Source of the DNA: Caballeronia terrestris
GTDB taxonomy: Bacteria > Pseudomonadota > Gammaproteobacteria > Burkholderiales > Burkholderiaceae
Reading direction: 5' to 3'
DNA: 64,000 bases
Assembly (NCBI RefSeq): GCF_001544515.1
Contig: NZ_FCOL02000005.1
Span: forward strand, 1-64,000
Shown: one piece after another, positions 27,760 to 36,735 of the stretch
Numbering within the stretch: the first letter of the stretch is position 1
How the letters are laid out: each line of letters starts with the position of its first letter
Notes under the pieces: model-generated
What the model saw: only the letters and a program-made list of their open reading frames with translations
Told to the model about the DNA's origin: nothing
Databases searched by the model: none
Translations under genes and position numbers: made by a program

Positions 27760-29175
27760 CTATCGCCCCCACCCCCGCTGGTCCTTCAGCCGATCGATCT
27801 GCGCCTCATACGCAGCAATAAACGCCCGGCCGAAGTGCGTATGAAAATCCTCCGCGGCTTCTTGCGAGAGATCGCCGTAGAGTTCGGCGAAAAGCGTCCA
27901 GCACCGCGCGCGGCGGTTCAGTTGCGGTAACAGCGCATCGAGCAGCGAGCGCTCGGTGAGGCGCGCTTCGATCTTCGCCGGCTCGAAACGTTCGAAAACG
28001 CCGTCGAGCGCCGCCCGCATCCCGGCGATGAAACCGACCTGATGCGCGCGCAAGTCGTCGTAGGCTTCCTGGAGCGCCAGCGCGCCTGGCATGAAGCCGC
28101 GCGCGGGCGGCTGCAGCAGGTGCGCGAGCGCCGTCTCGACATTCGGCGAAAACTTGAGCGGATTGTTCTCGCTCGCCGCAATGATCGTCGCTTCGGAACG
28201 CATTTCACGCTTCGTGGCGGCGCGGGCGGCGAGCAGATCGAGCGTGCCGTGCGTCGCCTCGTGCAGCAGCGCGCCCACGCGTTCCATGAGTTCGGGCGTG
28301 AGGGCGTCGATGCGCACGCCCGGCGCGTCGAGGCCGCGCAGGAATGCTTCGGCGAGTGCCTGGGCATCGTCGGCGCGTGTTTCCCGGGTGCCCGGCGACG
28401 CTTCTTCCGGTGGCTGCGCACGGCGCGTGCGCGGCGGCGCGAACGCGCTGTGCAGCTCGGAGCCGCTGTCGGACACCGTGGGCGGCGGCGCATCGTGACG
28501 GCGCGGCGCGGTGAGGTTCGTGAAGGGATCGCCGTCGCCCGAGGTGTTCGGCGCGCTCAGCGGATCGTCGATCGGTGACAAGCCGCGCGCATCGGTGCCC
28601 GCGCCAAGATCGAACAACTCGTCGATCGACCGGTTCGATGCCGGGTCGTCGAAGCCGAAGTCGAAGTCGTCGGCGAGAAGCTTCGGTGACGTCGGTTCGA
28701 TCGCGTCCAACGGCGCGGGCGCGGGGCGGAAGAGCTCGTCGAGTTCTTCCGCCTCTTTCGGTGCGCGCGCCGCTTGCGGTTCCCCGAAGAGATCGGCGAA
28801 GGGGTCGCTTTGGGTATCCGAAGAGGAAAATTCGGTGGCCGGAAACGCATCGAAAGCAGCACTCGCCGAAACACTCGCATGCAACTGATACCCGCCGATC
28901 TGCACTTCGTCGCCGTCGCCTACAGTGACTTCCTGACCCGGTTCCAGCGCCCGGCCGTTCACGAGCGCGGGATTGCTGCCTCGGTCGATCAGCCTGAATT
29001 CGCCCTCTCGCCAGACGATCTGCGCATGCACGCGCGACACCGTGCGCTCGGCGTCCTCGAGCACGAGCCGGTTCGAATCGGCGCGCCCGATCGTGCCGCC
29101 CGCCGTATCGAAGGTGGCGGTGAGCGGCGCGGCCGGTGCGTGGCCGTTGAAGCGGATGACGGTGAGCGTCAGCAT
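27760..29175 (-). CDS. tagH: T6SS-associated FHA-domain protein TagH
   Basis: The 471-residue protein has an N-terminal forkhead-associated domain (GGTIGRADSNRLVLEDAER, then TVSRVHAQIVWR; GR, S and H residues of the phosphothreonine site present). After a disordered acidic middle, a C-terminal domain (VETALAHLLQPPARGFMPG to RLKDQRGWGR) matches the T6SS FHA family. Such proteins help control T6SS assembly, often through threonine phosphorylation; no PppA or PpkA partner is in the window. It lies 24 bases after clpV and is the last gene of the leftward T6SS operon, next to the inverted-repeat element. Confidence 0.9.
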   Translation of the reverse strand: MLTLTVIRFNGHAPAAPLTATFDTAGGTIGRADSNRLVLEDAERTVSRVHAQIVWREGEFRLIDRGSNPALVNGRALEPGQEVTVGDGDEVQIGGYQLHASVSASAAFDAFPATEFSSSDTQSDPFADLFGEPQAARAPKEAEELDELFRPAPAPLDAIEPTSPKLLADDFDFGFDDPASNRSIDELFDLGAGTDARGLSPIDDPLSAPNTSGDGDPFTNLTAPRRHDAPPPTVSDSGSELHSAFAPPRTRRAQPPEEASPGTRETRADDAQALAEAFLRGLDAPGVRIDALTPELMERVGALLHEATHGTLDLLAARAATKREMRSEATIIAASENNPLKFSPNVETALAHLLQPPARGFMPGALALQEAYDDLRAHQVGFIAGMRAALDGVFERFEPAKIEARLTERSLLDALLPQLNRRARCWTLFAELYGDLSQEAAEDFHTHFGRAFIAAYEAQIDRLKDQRGWGR

Positions 29176-29199
29176 CGCGTGGCGCGCTTTATCGCACGG

Positions 29200-31881
29200 T
29201 CAGTCGAATTCGTACACGAAGTCGCCCGCCGTCGCCGACAGTCGAATCCGCGCCAGGCTGACGCCCTCGGTGAGGCGCGTCAGGTATTCGGTCGAAATGC
29301 GCGGCAGCACGGTATTGGTCAACAGTGCGTCGATCACGCGGCCGCCGGATTCCGCCTCCGTACAGCGCGAGACGATGAGCCGGACGGCTTCGTCGTCGAA
29401 TTCGAACGGGATGCCGTGATTCTCCGCGACCCGCCGCCGGATGCGCTCCAGTTGCAGCCGCACGATGTTCGCCATCATGGCGTCGGAGAGCGGGTAGTAC
29501 GGCACCGTCACGACCCGCCCGAGCAGCGCCGCCGGGAACACGGCGAGAAGCGGCTCGCGCAGCGCGGCGGCGAGCACGTCGGGCGCGGGCGTGCGTTCGG
29601 GATCGCGGCACAGGCGCATGATCACTTCCGAACCGACATTCGACGTGAGCAGGATGATCGTGTTCTTGAAGTCGATATAGCGTCCTTCGCCGTCCTCCAT
29701 CCAGCCCTTGTCGAAGACCTGAAAGAAGATCTCGTGGACGTCCGGATGCGCCTTCTCCACCTCGTCGAGCAGCACGACGCTGTAAGGGCGACGGCGCACC
29801 GCCTCGGTGAGAATGCCGCCTTCGCCATAGCCGACGTAGCCAGGCGGCGCGCCCTTGAGCGTCGAGACGGTATGCGCTTCCTGGAACTCGCTCATGTTGA
29901 TCGTGATGACGTTCTGCTCGCCGCCGTAGAGCGCTTCGGCGAGCGCGAGCGCCGTTTCCGTCTTGCCGACGCCGGAGGTCCCGCACAGCATGAACACGCC
30001 GACCGGCTTGTCGGGATTGTCGAGGCGCGCGCGCGAAGTCTGGATGCGCCGCGCGATCATGTCGAGCGCGTGGCGCTGGCCGATGACGCGGCGGTCGAGC
30101 GTCTCGGCGAGGCCGAGGATCGTGGCCATCTCGTTCCTGACCATGCGGCCGACCGGGATGCCCGTCCAGTCGGCGACGACCGCCGCGACGACGGCGGCAT
30201 CGACGCTCGGCAGGATCAGCGGCGCGTCGCCCTGCAGGCCCGCGAGGCGCTCCTTCAGCGCGGCGAGGCGTTCGAGCAGCGTGGCGCGGCTCGTGGCGGC
30301 AGCGTCTGCTTCATCCGTGGGCGGCGCCGCTTCGTCGACGCTCGCGCCGCCTGCGCGCAGCGCGGCGCGCACCTTCAGCAATTCGTCGACGACACCTTTC
30401 TCCTCGTTCCAGCGCGCTTCCAGCGTTTCGAGCGAGGCTCTCTCACGCGCGAGCGCCTCCGCGACGCCGCTCTCTCGCGCGCCCACGTCGATCCCCATGC
30501 TCGCTTCGCGCCCGACGATGCCCGCCTCGACCTCGAGCGCCTCGATCCGGCGGCGGCAGTCGTCGACTTGAGGCGGCGTTGCGTGCTGGCTCACGGCGAC
30601 GCGCGCGCAGGCCGTGTCGAGCAGGCTCACCGCCTTGTCCGGCAACTGGCGCGCGGGAATATAGCGGTGCGACAGCCGCACGGCCGCCTCGATCGCCTCG
30701 TCGAGCAGCAGCACGCGATGATGCGACTCCAGCACCGACGCCACGCCGCGCAGCATCTGCACGGCTTTCGCCTCACCCGGCTCGTGAACCTGCACGACCT
30801 GGAAACGCCGCGTGAGCGCCGGGTCCTTCTCGATGTACTTCTTGTATTCCGCCCAGGTCGTCGCGCCGATGGTGCGCAGATCGCCGCGCGCGAGCGCCGG
30901 TTTCAGCAGATTCGCGGCGTCGCCGGTGCCGGCCGCGCCGCCCGCGCCGATCAGCGTATGAATCTCATCGATGAAAAGGATCACCGGCGACGGGCTCGCC
31001 TGCACCTCGTCGACTACCTGCCGCAGCCGCTGCTCGAATTCGCCTTTCATGCTCGCGCCCGCCTGCAGCAGGCCGAGGTCGAGCGCGTAGAGCGTCACGT
31101 CGCGCAGTGACGGCGGCACGTCGCCGCGCACGAGCCGCGCGGCAAACCCTTCGACCACGGCCGTCTTGCCGACGCCCGCCTCGCCGGTCAGGAGCGGATT
31201 GTTTTGCCGCCTGCGCATCAGGATATCGACGATCTGGCGGATCTCCTCGTCGCGTCCTGTGACGGGATCGAGCTTGCCTTCGCGGGCGCGCGCGGTCAGG
31301 TCGGTCGCGTATTTCCCGAGCGCCTCCTGCCGGCCCATGCTCGCGGGCGCCGGGCCGGAACCGTCGGCGCGTTCGGCGGCGGGCTGCGGCTCGTTCGCTT
31401 CGTCTTCCGCCGAGCCCGCCAGAATCTGCGCGAAGTGATCCGAGAAGTCTTCCAGCTTGATCCGCTCGAACTGGCGCGAAACGCCGAGCACGACATTGCG
31501 AAGGCGCGGCGTCTTCAGGATGCCGATCATCAGATGGCCCGTGCGCACCTTGTTCGCGCCGAACAGCAGCGTGCCGTAGACCCAGCCGCGCTCGATTGCA
31601 TCGGTGATGTGCTCGGAGATGTCGGAGATTGCGCTTGCGCCGCGCGGCAGGCGATCGAGCGATGCCGTGAGATCGCGCGCGAGGACGGCGGCATCGATGC
31701 CGTAGTGCCTGACGAGCCGCTGCAGGTCGGAGTCGGCGGTCTCGGCGATCTGCATCAGCCAGTGGGCGAGTTCCACGTACGGATTGCCGCGCATCCGGCA
31801 CAGCACGGTGGCGCTTTCCACGGACTTGTAGCCGACCTGGCCGAGCTTGCCGAACAAGGCGACGCGACTGATTTCCGCCAT
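29200..31881 (-). CDS. clpV: T6SS AAA+ ATPase ClpV (TssH)
   Basis: The 893-residue ClpB-like ATPase disassembles the contracted TssB/TssC sheath for recycling. Two AAA+ modules are visible: Walker [14 protein letters not shown] with Walker [17 protein letters not shown], and Walker [15 protein letters not shown] with [15 protein letters not shown] Clp N-domain precedes them, and a middle coiled coil lies near residues 420-520. Its substrate genes tssB and tssC are not in this window. A promoter-like block shared with the hcp-like gene lies 65-96 bases upstream. Confidence 0.96.
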   Translation of the reverse strand: MAEISRVALFGKLGQVGYKSVESATVLCRMRGNPYVELAHWLMQIAETADSDLQRLVRHYGIDAAVLARDLTASLDRLPRGASAISDISEHITDAIERGWVYGTLLFGANKVRTGHLMIGILKTPRLRNVVLGVSRQFERIKLEDFSDHFAQILAGSAEDEANEPQPAAERADGSGPAPASMGRQEALGKYATDLTARAREGKLDPVTGRDEEIRQIVDILMRRRQNNPLLTGEAGVGKTAVVEGFAARLVRGDVPPSLRDVTLYALDLGLLQAGASMKGEFEQRLRQVVDEVQASPSPVILFIDEIHTLIGAGGAAGTGDAANLLKPALARGDLRTIGATTWAEYKKYIEKDPALTRRFQVVQVHEPGEAKAVQMLRGVASVLESHHRVLLLDEAIEAAVRLSHRYIPARQLPDKAVSLLDTACARVAVSQHATPPQVDDCRRRIEALEVEAGIVGREASMGIDVGARESGVAEALARERASLETLEARWNEEKGVVDELLKVRAALRAGGASVDEAAPPTDEADAAATSRATLLERLAALKERLAGLQGDAPLILPSVDAAVVAAVVADWTGIPVGRMVRNEMATILGLAETLDRRVIGQRHALDMIARRIQTSRARLDNPDKPVGVFMLCGTSGVGKTETALALAEALYGGEQNVITINMSEFQEAHTVSTLKGAPPGYVGYGEGGILTEAVRRRPYSVVLLDEVEKAHPDVHEIFFQVFDKGWMEDGEGRYIDFKNTIILLTSNVGSEVIMRLCRDPERTPAPDVLAAALREPLLAVFPAALLGRVVTVPYYPLSDAMMANIVRLQLERIRRRVAENHGIPFEFDDEAVRLIVSRCTEAESGGRVIDALLTNTVLPRISTEYLTRLTEGVSLARIRLSATAGDFVYEFD

Positions 31882-31945
31882 CGTGGTGACTCCTTCGACC
31901 CCTTCGACTGCGTTAGCGCGAGGCGGCGCCGCGCGTCATCATTCT

Positions 31946-31977
31946 GATAAGACGGCCCGGCGCAGGGCTTTTTTGAA
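31946..31977 (-). promoter_or_regulatory. Promoter-like block upstream of clpV (shared with hcp-like gene)
   Basis: Read on the minus strand the block is TTCAAAA, a GC-rich spacer, then CCGTCTTATC. The same arrangement occurs at 36117-36147. The two blocks differ by one base in length, and the outer motifs are identical. It resembles a -35/-10 pair and sits 65-96 bases before the clpV ATG. Confidence 0.5.
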
Positions 31978-31984
31978 AGGCGCG

Positions 31985-33043
31985 TCAGCGTGGTGTGCGC
32001 GTGTCGGCGTCGAGCGCGAGATCTGCGGCGTCGGCGGTGCGTCCGTGCCGCGCGAGCCACGCCGAGTAGCCGAGCCGGCCATAGCGGCCGAGCGTCGCCT
32101 GCGGCACCTCGCTCGCGCGCAGCACGAGTTTCGCGTCCCAGGCGAGCTCGCGGTTCAGATGCAGACGCACCAGCGCGACGAGCGGCGCGCATGCCGCGCC
32201 GCCCGGCAAAAACGATTCGTAGGCGGCGAGCGTTAGCGGTCCGATCCAGAGCCGGAACTTGTGCTGGCGATCCCATACGTGCGCGCCGAGCACGGCGCCA
32301 GCTCCCAGACGCGTCGGTCGTCCCAGCACCGTGCGCTCGTCACGTTCGAGCGTCATCCAGTGGCCGCAGAACGGCTCGATCCTGACGGGCACGCGCAGCA
32401 CGGAACGCAAGACGGCTTCGAGGACATCGAGCGGCCGCGTCTGCATGTTGAGCACGCCGGCGAAGTAGAGCTTCGCGCGATCGGACGCCGCGTCGCGCTC
32501 GCAGCAGGCATCGCCCGCGAGGCCGATCAGCGAGCCGGTGTAGAAAGCGAAGCGGTCGCTTTCGGGGCGATCGAGGTTCGTGACCGGACGCGACTGCGAC
32601 CACGTCCGGTAAAAGAGCAGCAGGAAGCGGTGCATCAGGAGATCGGCGAGACGCGAAAAGGCCGCGTCGCCGTGATGCAGGATGCGCTCGCGGGCAAAGT
32701 CCGTCAGATGGAGCGGCATCGGCCCGTTCGGCCCGAACAGTCCGAAGAAGCGTTGTGAAAGGCGCGGCGCGGTGCCGTCGCTTCGCGTGAGCGCGGCGAG
32801 CGGCGCGGGAGCGAACGCGAGCGAGACGTCCTGCGCAAGCCGCACCGGTTCGTCGGCGGGACGCGCGCCGGTGCCGAGGCGCGGCAAGTGTGGCGTCAGC
32901 GCCTCGATCTGGCGCATCAGTTGCAGGAAGTCGTATCGATGAGGCTCGGCGGCTACGCGCTCGAACAGCGCGTCGAGGGCGAGCGCTTCGATGGCGGCCG
33001 GAATGCCCTCCGGTGGGGTCAGAAGATCGGCCGGGTTCCGCAT
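31985..33043 (-). CDS. tssG: T6SS baseplate protein TssG
   Basis: The protein of 352 residues matches TssG, a wedge component of the T6SS baseplate that works with TssE, TssF and TssK. Conserved segments are RYDFLQLMRQIEALTP, SQRFFGLFGPNGPMPLHLTD and LTLAAYESFLPGGAA. Its start codon lies within the end of tssF (25-base overlap), showing coupled translation. A gap of 103 bases containing the promoter-like block separates it from clpV. Confidence 0.94.
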   Translation of the reverse strand: MRNPADLLTPPEGIPAAIEALALDALFERVAAEPHRYDFLQLMRQIEALTPHLPRLGTGARPADEPVRLAQDVSLAFAPAPLAALTRSDGTAPRLSQRFFGLFGPNGPMPLHLTDFARERILHHGDAAFSRLADLLMHRFLLLFYRTWSQSRPVTNLDRPESDRFAFYTGSLIGLAGDACCERDAASDRAKLYFAGVLNMQTRPLDVLEAVLRSVLRVPVRIEPFCGHWMTLERDERTVLGRPTRLGAGAVLGAHVWDRQHKFRLWIGPLTLAAYESFLPGGAACAPLVALVRLHLNRELAWDAKLVLRASEVPQATLGRYGRLGYSAWLARHGRTADAADLALDADTRTPR

Positions 33044-34929
33044 CGCGGGGGAAGGCTCAGAATTTCGCCGCGTGCGGGCGTGCGAAGGGTCGTCTGCACG
33101 AAGGCGTTGATCGAGACATAGCGCGCGAAGAAACGATCCAGCACGCAGCCGAGCAGATACGCGCTGCCGCCCTGGAATGCCATATCGTCGGCGGCGACGT
33201 CGATGCGCAGGCCCCGCCCGAACGCGATCGGCCCGGGCATCGGCAGGCGCCGTACTACCGGCCGCGCAGCCACCGACAAAACGCCCGCCACCTGATTGCG
33301 GCCGGCGCTGTCATTTGCCGCGACGTGCAGCATCAGGAGCGCGCGCAACGCGGCGGCGCCGGCTTTCGGATCTTCGCCAGCGAGCGAGAGGTAGTGCAGC
33401 GACAACTGGTCGATCAACCGCCAGCCCTGGCCCGCATCGGGCGAGGGCGCCGCCGGTGGCGAAGGCCGGGTCATCGCGCGCACCGACGAAACCGGCGCGG
33501 CGATGTCGAGCGTGAAGTCGTTGCCCGTGCTGCTTCCATTGCCATTGCCACTCACGGCGAGCGGCAGCAGGAGAGGCAGGTCGCGGTTGGTGCAGAGCGT
33601 CTCGAAGGCGAGCTGCCGCAGCTCGCGGCGATACGGCGCCTCGTTCGGGTCGACGATGGAAACGAACACTTCACTGCCCACGTATTCGGTCCGGTCGCCA
33701 CTGCGCTTTCTTTCGGCGGGCACGACGCGCGGTTCGCGCCGGACGGTGAAATAGGCCGCGTCGACCGGCCGGTCGGCGAGGAAATCTGAATAGAACGGGT
33801 GGAACGGCTGCTCGCGTTCGTCGCCGGTGCCGTAGCCGCTGACGGCGGTGACCGTGTGCACCTCGAAATCGAGCGGACGGGTGCGCTCGGGCACCACGTG
33901 GAATTCGGCGACGCCATCGGATACGAACGCACGGTCCGCGTGCTTCGAGAACAGATTGATCGCCGGCACGCAGTCCAGTTGCACGTGCTCGCGCGACACG
34001 ATCCGTTCGAGCGCGACGTCGCCGTTGCCGAGCAGGATCGTCAGTTCGATGTCGCGCGACGCGAACGAGCGCAACGCGTCCGTGAGGCCATCGAGCCGCG
34101 CAAAGCGAAAACGTTGCGCGAACGCGAAATATTCGTGCAGCAGCCGATAGCCCTGAAAAGCGTTCGGGGTGACGGGCAGCAGCGCTTCGTCATCGTCGAA
34201 GCCCACGCACTGGATCGCATCGCCTGGTAGAACGTGGACGAGCTTGGCGGGCCGCTCGGGCGTCGTGATCGCGATGGCGAGTGCGCTGCCCGTCGCGAGT
34301 TCGAATAGCTTCCAGGCGGTGTCCTCGCCGCCCGAGAAATAGAAGCGCAGGCTGTCGAGGTTCAACGCGTCGAAAGTCACGCCTTCGGTCGCTGAAAGGC
34401 GCAAGCGCAGCGCGCCCTTCACGCGCTTGTGGATCGCGCGTGTGCCGGCGAGCGTCGCAAGCGGCAAATCCGATACTTGCGCCTGATACTTCACCTCGGT
34501 GATTTCGATGGGCCAGAGCGTGAGGTCGGCGCTGGTCCGGAATTCGCACGCGGCCGTATCGCAGACCGAATGCACAGCCAATAGCGACGTGTGGCGCGGC
34601 ACCGTGAAGCCGTCCATCAGGTTCGGATTGCCGGGATCGGGCGCGAGGCGGGCGATCAGCATCGACGGCGTCGGACACACCGCCTGCGGCAGCACGACCT
34701 GCATCAAATTCTGCGTAAAACGCGGAAACTCCTCTTCGATTTTCAACTGCACGCGCGCCGCGAGAAACGCCGTGCCTTCCAGCAGACGCTCGACGTACGG
34801 ATCGGAAACGTCCAGACCGTTGATGCCGAGGCGCGCCGCGATCTTTGGAAACTGCTGTGCGAACTCCGCGCCCATCTCGCGCAGATGCGCGAGTTCGGTG
34901 TTGTAGTGTCGAAGGAGGCGCGGGTCCAT
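33019..34929 (-). CDS. tssF: T6SS baseplate protein TssF
   Basis: The 636-residue protein starts MDPRLLRHYNTELAHLREMG and continues with FPKIAARLGINGLDVSDPYV, the signature N-terminus of TssF. TssF with TssG forms the wedge of the baseplate around the VgrG hub in the cytoplasm. Length fits the family. It starts four bases after tssE and overlaps tssG, so tssE-tssF-tssG are one translational unit. Confidence 0.96.
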   Translation of the reverse strand: MDPRLLRHYNTELAHLREMGAEFAQQFPKIAARLGINGLDVSDPYVERLLEGTAFLAARVQLKIEEEFPRFTQNLMQVVLPQAVCPTPSMLIARLAPDPGNPNLMDGFTVPRHTSLLAVHSVCDTAACEFRTSADLTLWPIEITEVKYQAQVSDLPLATLAGTRAIHKRVKGALRLRLSATEGVTFDALNLDSLRFYFSGGEDTAWKLFELATGSALAIAITTPERPAKLVHVLPGDAIQCVGFDDDEALLPVTPNAFQGYRLLHEYFAFAQRFRFARLDGLTDALRSFASRDIELTILLGNGDVALERIVSREHVQLDCVPAINLFSKHADRAFVSDGVAEFHVVPERTRPLDFEVHTVTAVSGYGTGDEREQPFHPFYSDFLADRPVDAAYFTVRREPRVVPAERKRSGDRTEYVGSEVFVSIVDPNEAPYRRELRQLAFETLCTNRDLPLLLPLAVSGNGNGSSTGNDFTLDIAAPVSSVRAMTRPSPPAAPSPDAGQGWRLIDQLSLHYLSLAGEDPKAGAAALRALLMLHVAANDSAGRNQVAGVLSVAARPVVRRLPMPGPIAFGRGLRIDVAADDMAFQGGSAYLLGCVLDRFFARYVSINAFVQTTLRTPARGEILSLPPRCGTRPIF

Positions 34930-34933
34930 GGGA

Positions 34934-35440
34934 TCAGCGAGGCAGCTCGGTCACGGTGATGCCGCCTTCTTCCAGATCGATCTCGGTGCGCAGCGCGAAT
35001 TCGAGCGGCACTGGCTGCGCCCATAGCAGACCGCGTATCACGAGCGAAATCTGGTTGTGCATGTCGAGCACCGAGCGGTCGAGCACCGGTTCGATTTCGA
35101 TCGATGCCGGCGCGATGCGCGGCTCGAAGCGCTGGATCGCCTGGCGGATCGCCTGTTCGAGGACGACGGCATCGACCGTCGATGCAAAGCGGCCCGACAG
35201 GCACGGCAAGCCGAAATTGAGCACCGACGCCGCGGCGTCCGGATAGCGGCCGGCGGGAATCTCGTCGCCGAGGCTCGTCGTGTTGAACAGCCACGTGAGG
35301 TCGCGCAGCACGGCGTGGCGCAACGCGCGGCGCGTAAGAAAGCGCGCATCGGGCGCCTCGACGCGGCTTTGCGGATCGTCGTCGATCAGGCGATCGAGCA
35401 GCGACGGCTGCAGGCGTTCACTCGCGAGCGGTTCGGCCAT
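34934..35440 (-). CDS. tssE: T6SS baseplate protein TssE (gp25-like)
   Basis: The 168-residue protein has the gp25-like lysozyme-fold domain of TssE, which joins the baseplate to the sheath. LQPSLLDRLIDDDP at the N-terminus, LRHAVLRDLTWLFNT, and VLNFGLPCLSGR followed by the C-terminal beta region are typical. It lies 33 bases downstream of the hcp-like gene. Confidence 0.95.
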   Translation of the reverse strand: MAEPLASERLQPSLLDRLIDDDPQSRVEAPDARFLTRRALRHAVLRDLTWLFNTTSLGDEIPAGRYPDAAASVLNFGLPCLSGRFASTVDAVVLEQAIRQAIQRFEPRIAPASIEIEPVLDRSVLDMHNQISLVIRGLLWAQPVPLEFALRTEIDLEEGGITVTELPR

Positions 35441-35473
35441 GAGCGCTCCGGGAAGGCACCGCGCGCGGCGCGC

Positions 35474-36079
35474 TCATGTCACGCGCCGCGTGAGGACGTC
35501 GAGCGCGAACGTCACTTCCGCGCCGCGCGCGCCGGTCTGCTTCTGCGGCGCGCAGGTCATCGTCAGCTTCTGCGCCGACAGCTCGAACAGCTCGCACACG
35601 CGCGCGAGGCGCTCGCTCGTATAGATGTGGTAGTTGCGCACGTACGCGTCTTCCAGCTTCATCGACAGGAACTCGATCTGCACGTCGCTGTCCGGTCCGC
35701 CCGCCTTGAAGCACTTGATGTGCGCGAGCGCGAGCAGTTCTGCCTGCGCGCACAGCTTGGCGATGGCGGGAGAGGCCGCATCGACCAGCTTGATCACGCC
35801 GATGTCGGTTACGCGCATGTCGTTCGCGTTGAGCGCCTGGCCTGCACGCAGCGCGTCGTAGCCCTGCGCCCAGCGCCAGCCGTGGATTTGCATCGGCGTC
35901 TCCCAATCGCCGCGCGCCGGCGCCTCGCCCTTCACCGGCGTGTTGCTGCGCTTCGGCACGACGTGCAGGAACATGTCGTCGGATGCGGTGAGCGCGAGCG
36001 CGTCGAACTGGCGAAGGTAGTCGAGCGTCAGGCGGCTCGGGTTCTGGGAAGGCGACGGATCGGCGCTTGGCATCGTCAT
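35474..36079 (-). CDS. Hcp-like T6SS protein (second Hcp paralogue)
   Basis: The protein aligns by eye with Hcp: DDMFLHVVPKRS and VKGEAPARGDWETPMQIHGW match the first strands, VIKLVDAASPAIAKLCAQA matches the DKASP segment, and CELFELSAQKLTMTC the last strands. It has about 200 residues against 160 for the authentic Hcp encoded divergently, because of N-terminal and loop extensions. ATG 36079 is chosen because a promoter-like block ends only five bases from the alternative ATG 36112. In similar clusters an hcp gene stands between tssC and tssE, the position it has here. It could be a tube variant, a cap or an adaptor for particular effectors. Confidence 0.75.
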   Translation of the reverse strand: MTMPSADPSPSQNPSRLTLDYLRQFDALALTASDDMFLHVVPKRSNTPVKGEAPARGDWETPMQIHGWRWAQGYDALRAGQALNANDMRVTDIGVIKLVDAASPAIAKLCAQAELLALAHIKCFKAGGPDSDVQIEFLSMKLEDAYVRNYHIYTSERLARVCELFELSAQKLTMTCAPQKQTGARGAEVTFALDVLTRRVT

Positions 36080-36116
36080 TCTCGGCTGGATCTGCTCGCG
36101 GACGGTGTGCATCGAA

Positions 36117-36147
36117 GATAAGACGGCGCGCGGCGCGGGATTTTGAA
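36117..36147 (-). promoter_or_regulatory. Promoter-like block upstream of the leftward T6SS operon
   Basis: On the minus strand it reads TTCAAAA, 14 bases of GC-rich spacer, then CCGTCTTATC, nearly identical in layout to 31946-31977 ahead of clpV. Used as a -35/-10 pair it would place transcription start near 36110. Confidence 0.5.
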
Positions 36148-36157
36148 GACCGGACCC

Positions 36158-36188
36158 TTCAAAAACGCACGCGATGCTTCGTTTAACT
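36158..36188 (+). promoter_or_regulatory. Possible promoter of hcp-vgrG, using the same TTCAAAA element
   Basis: TTCAAAAA begins at 36158 and TTAACT follows after a 19-base spacer (36183-36188), about 36 bases before the hcp ATG. Only the TTCAAAA half is clearly shared with the two leftward blocks, so support is weaker. Confidence 0.35.
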
Positions 36189-36223
36189 AGCGGGTATGGA
36201 ACGGCTCATCATGGGAGCAAGAC

Positions 36224-36706
36224 ATGGCTACGATCGACAGCTACCTGAAGATCGACGGAATCGACGGCGAATCGAAGCACAAGGACGCGGTCGGGCAGAT
36301 CGAGATCCAGCAGTTCGCCTGGAATATCGACAACGCGGCGAGTGCCACCGTTGGCGGCGGCAGCGGCGTCGGCAAGGCCGTGCCGGGGCTCTTCACGTTC
36401 ATGCATGTCTATGACAAGGCGTCGCCGACGCTCGCAAAAAGCTGCGCGTCCGGCAAGCATCTCGCGAATGCCAAGCTGACCGTCAGCAAGGCGGGCGAAG
36501 GGCAGAAGGAATTTCTCACGGTCACCATGAAGGAAGTGATGGTGGTGAGCGTCGGGCTCTCCGGCTCGGGCGGCGGCGAGGTGTCGGAAAGCGTGAGCCT
36601 GAGCTACGCCGACATCGAGTTCGAATACAAGCCGCAGGACGACAAGGGCGCGCTCGGCGGCGGGGTCAAGTTCGGTCTCGACTGCAAGAGCACGGAAGTG
36701 CGTTAA
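36224..36706 (+). CDS. hcp: T6SS tube protein Hcp
   Basis: The 160-residue Hcp forms hexameric rings that stack into the T6SS inner tube and is secreted with each firing. The sequence MATIDSYLKIDGIDGESKH, QIEIQQFAWNIDNAAS, FTFMHVYDKASPTLAK and SVSLSYADIEFEYKPQ follows the family throughout. GGGAG precedes ATG 36224 by eight bases. It is divergent from the Hcp-like gene and 29 bases upstream of vgrG. Confidence 0.97.
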   Translation: MATIDSYLKIDGIDGESKHKDAVGQIEIQQFAWNIDNAASATVGGGSGVGKAVPGLFTFMHVYDKASPTLAKSCASGKHLANAKLTVSKAGEGQKEFLTVTMKEVMVVSVGLSGSGGGEVSESVSLSYADIEFEYKPQDDKGALGGGVKFGLDCKSTEVR

Positions 36707-36735
36707 GGCGGCCGCGCGCGCCGGACGCAAGGATT

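Noticed and set aside
28774..31110. 778-residue plus-strand frame
   Set aside because: It is antisense to tagH and clpV and has no recognisable domain.
36113..36223. Sigma-54 promoter for hcp
   Set aside because: No convincing GG-N10-GC element was found in the divergent region.
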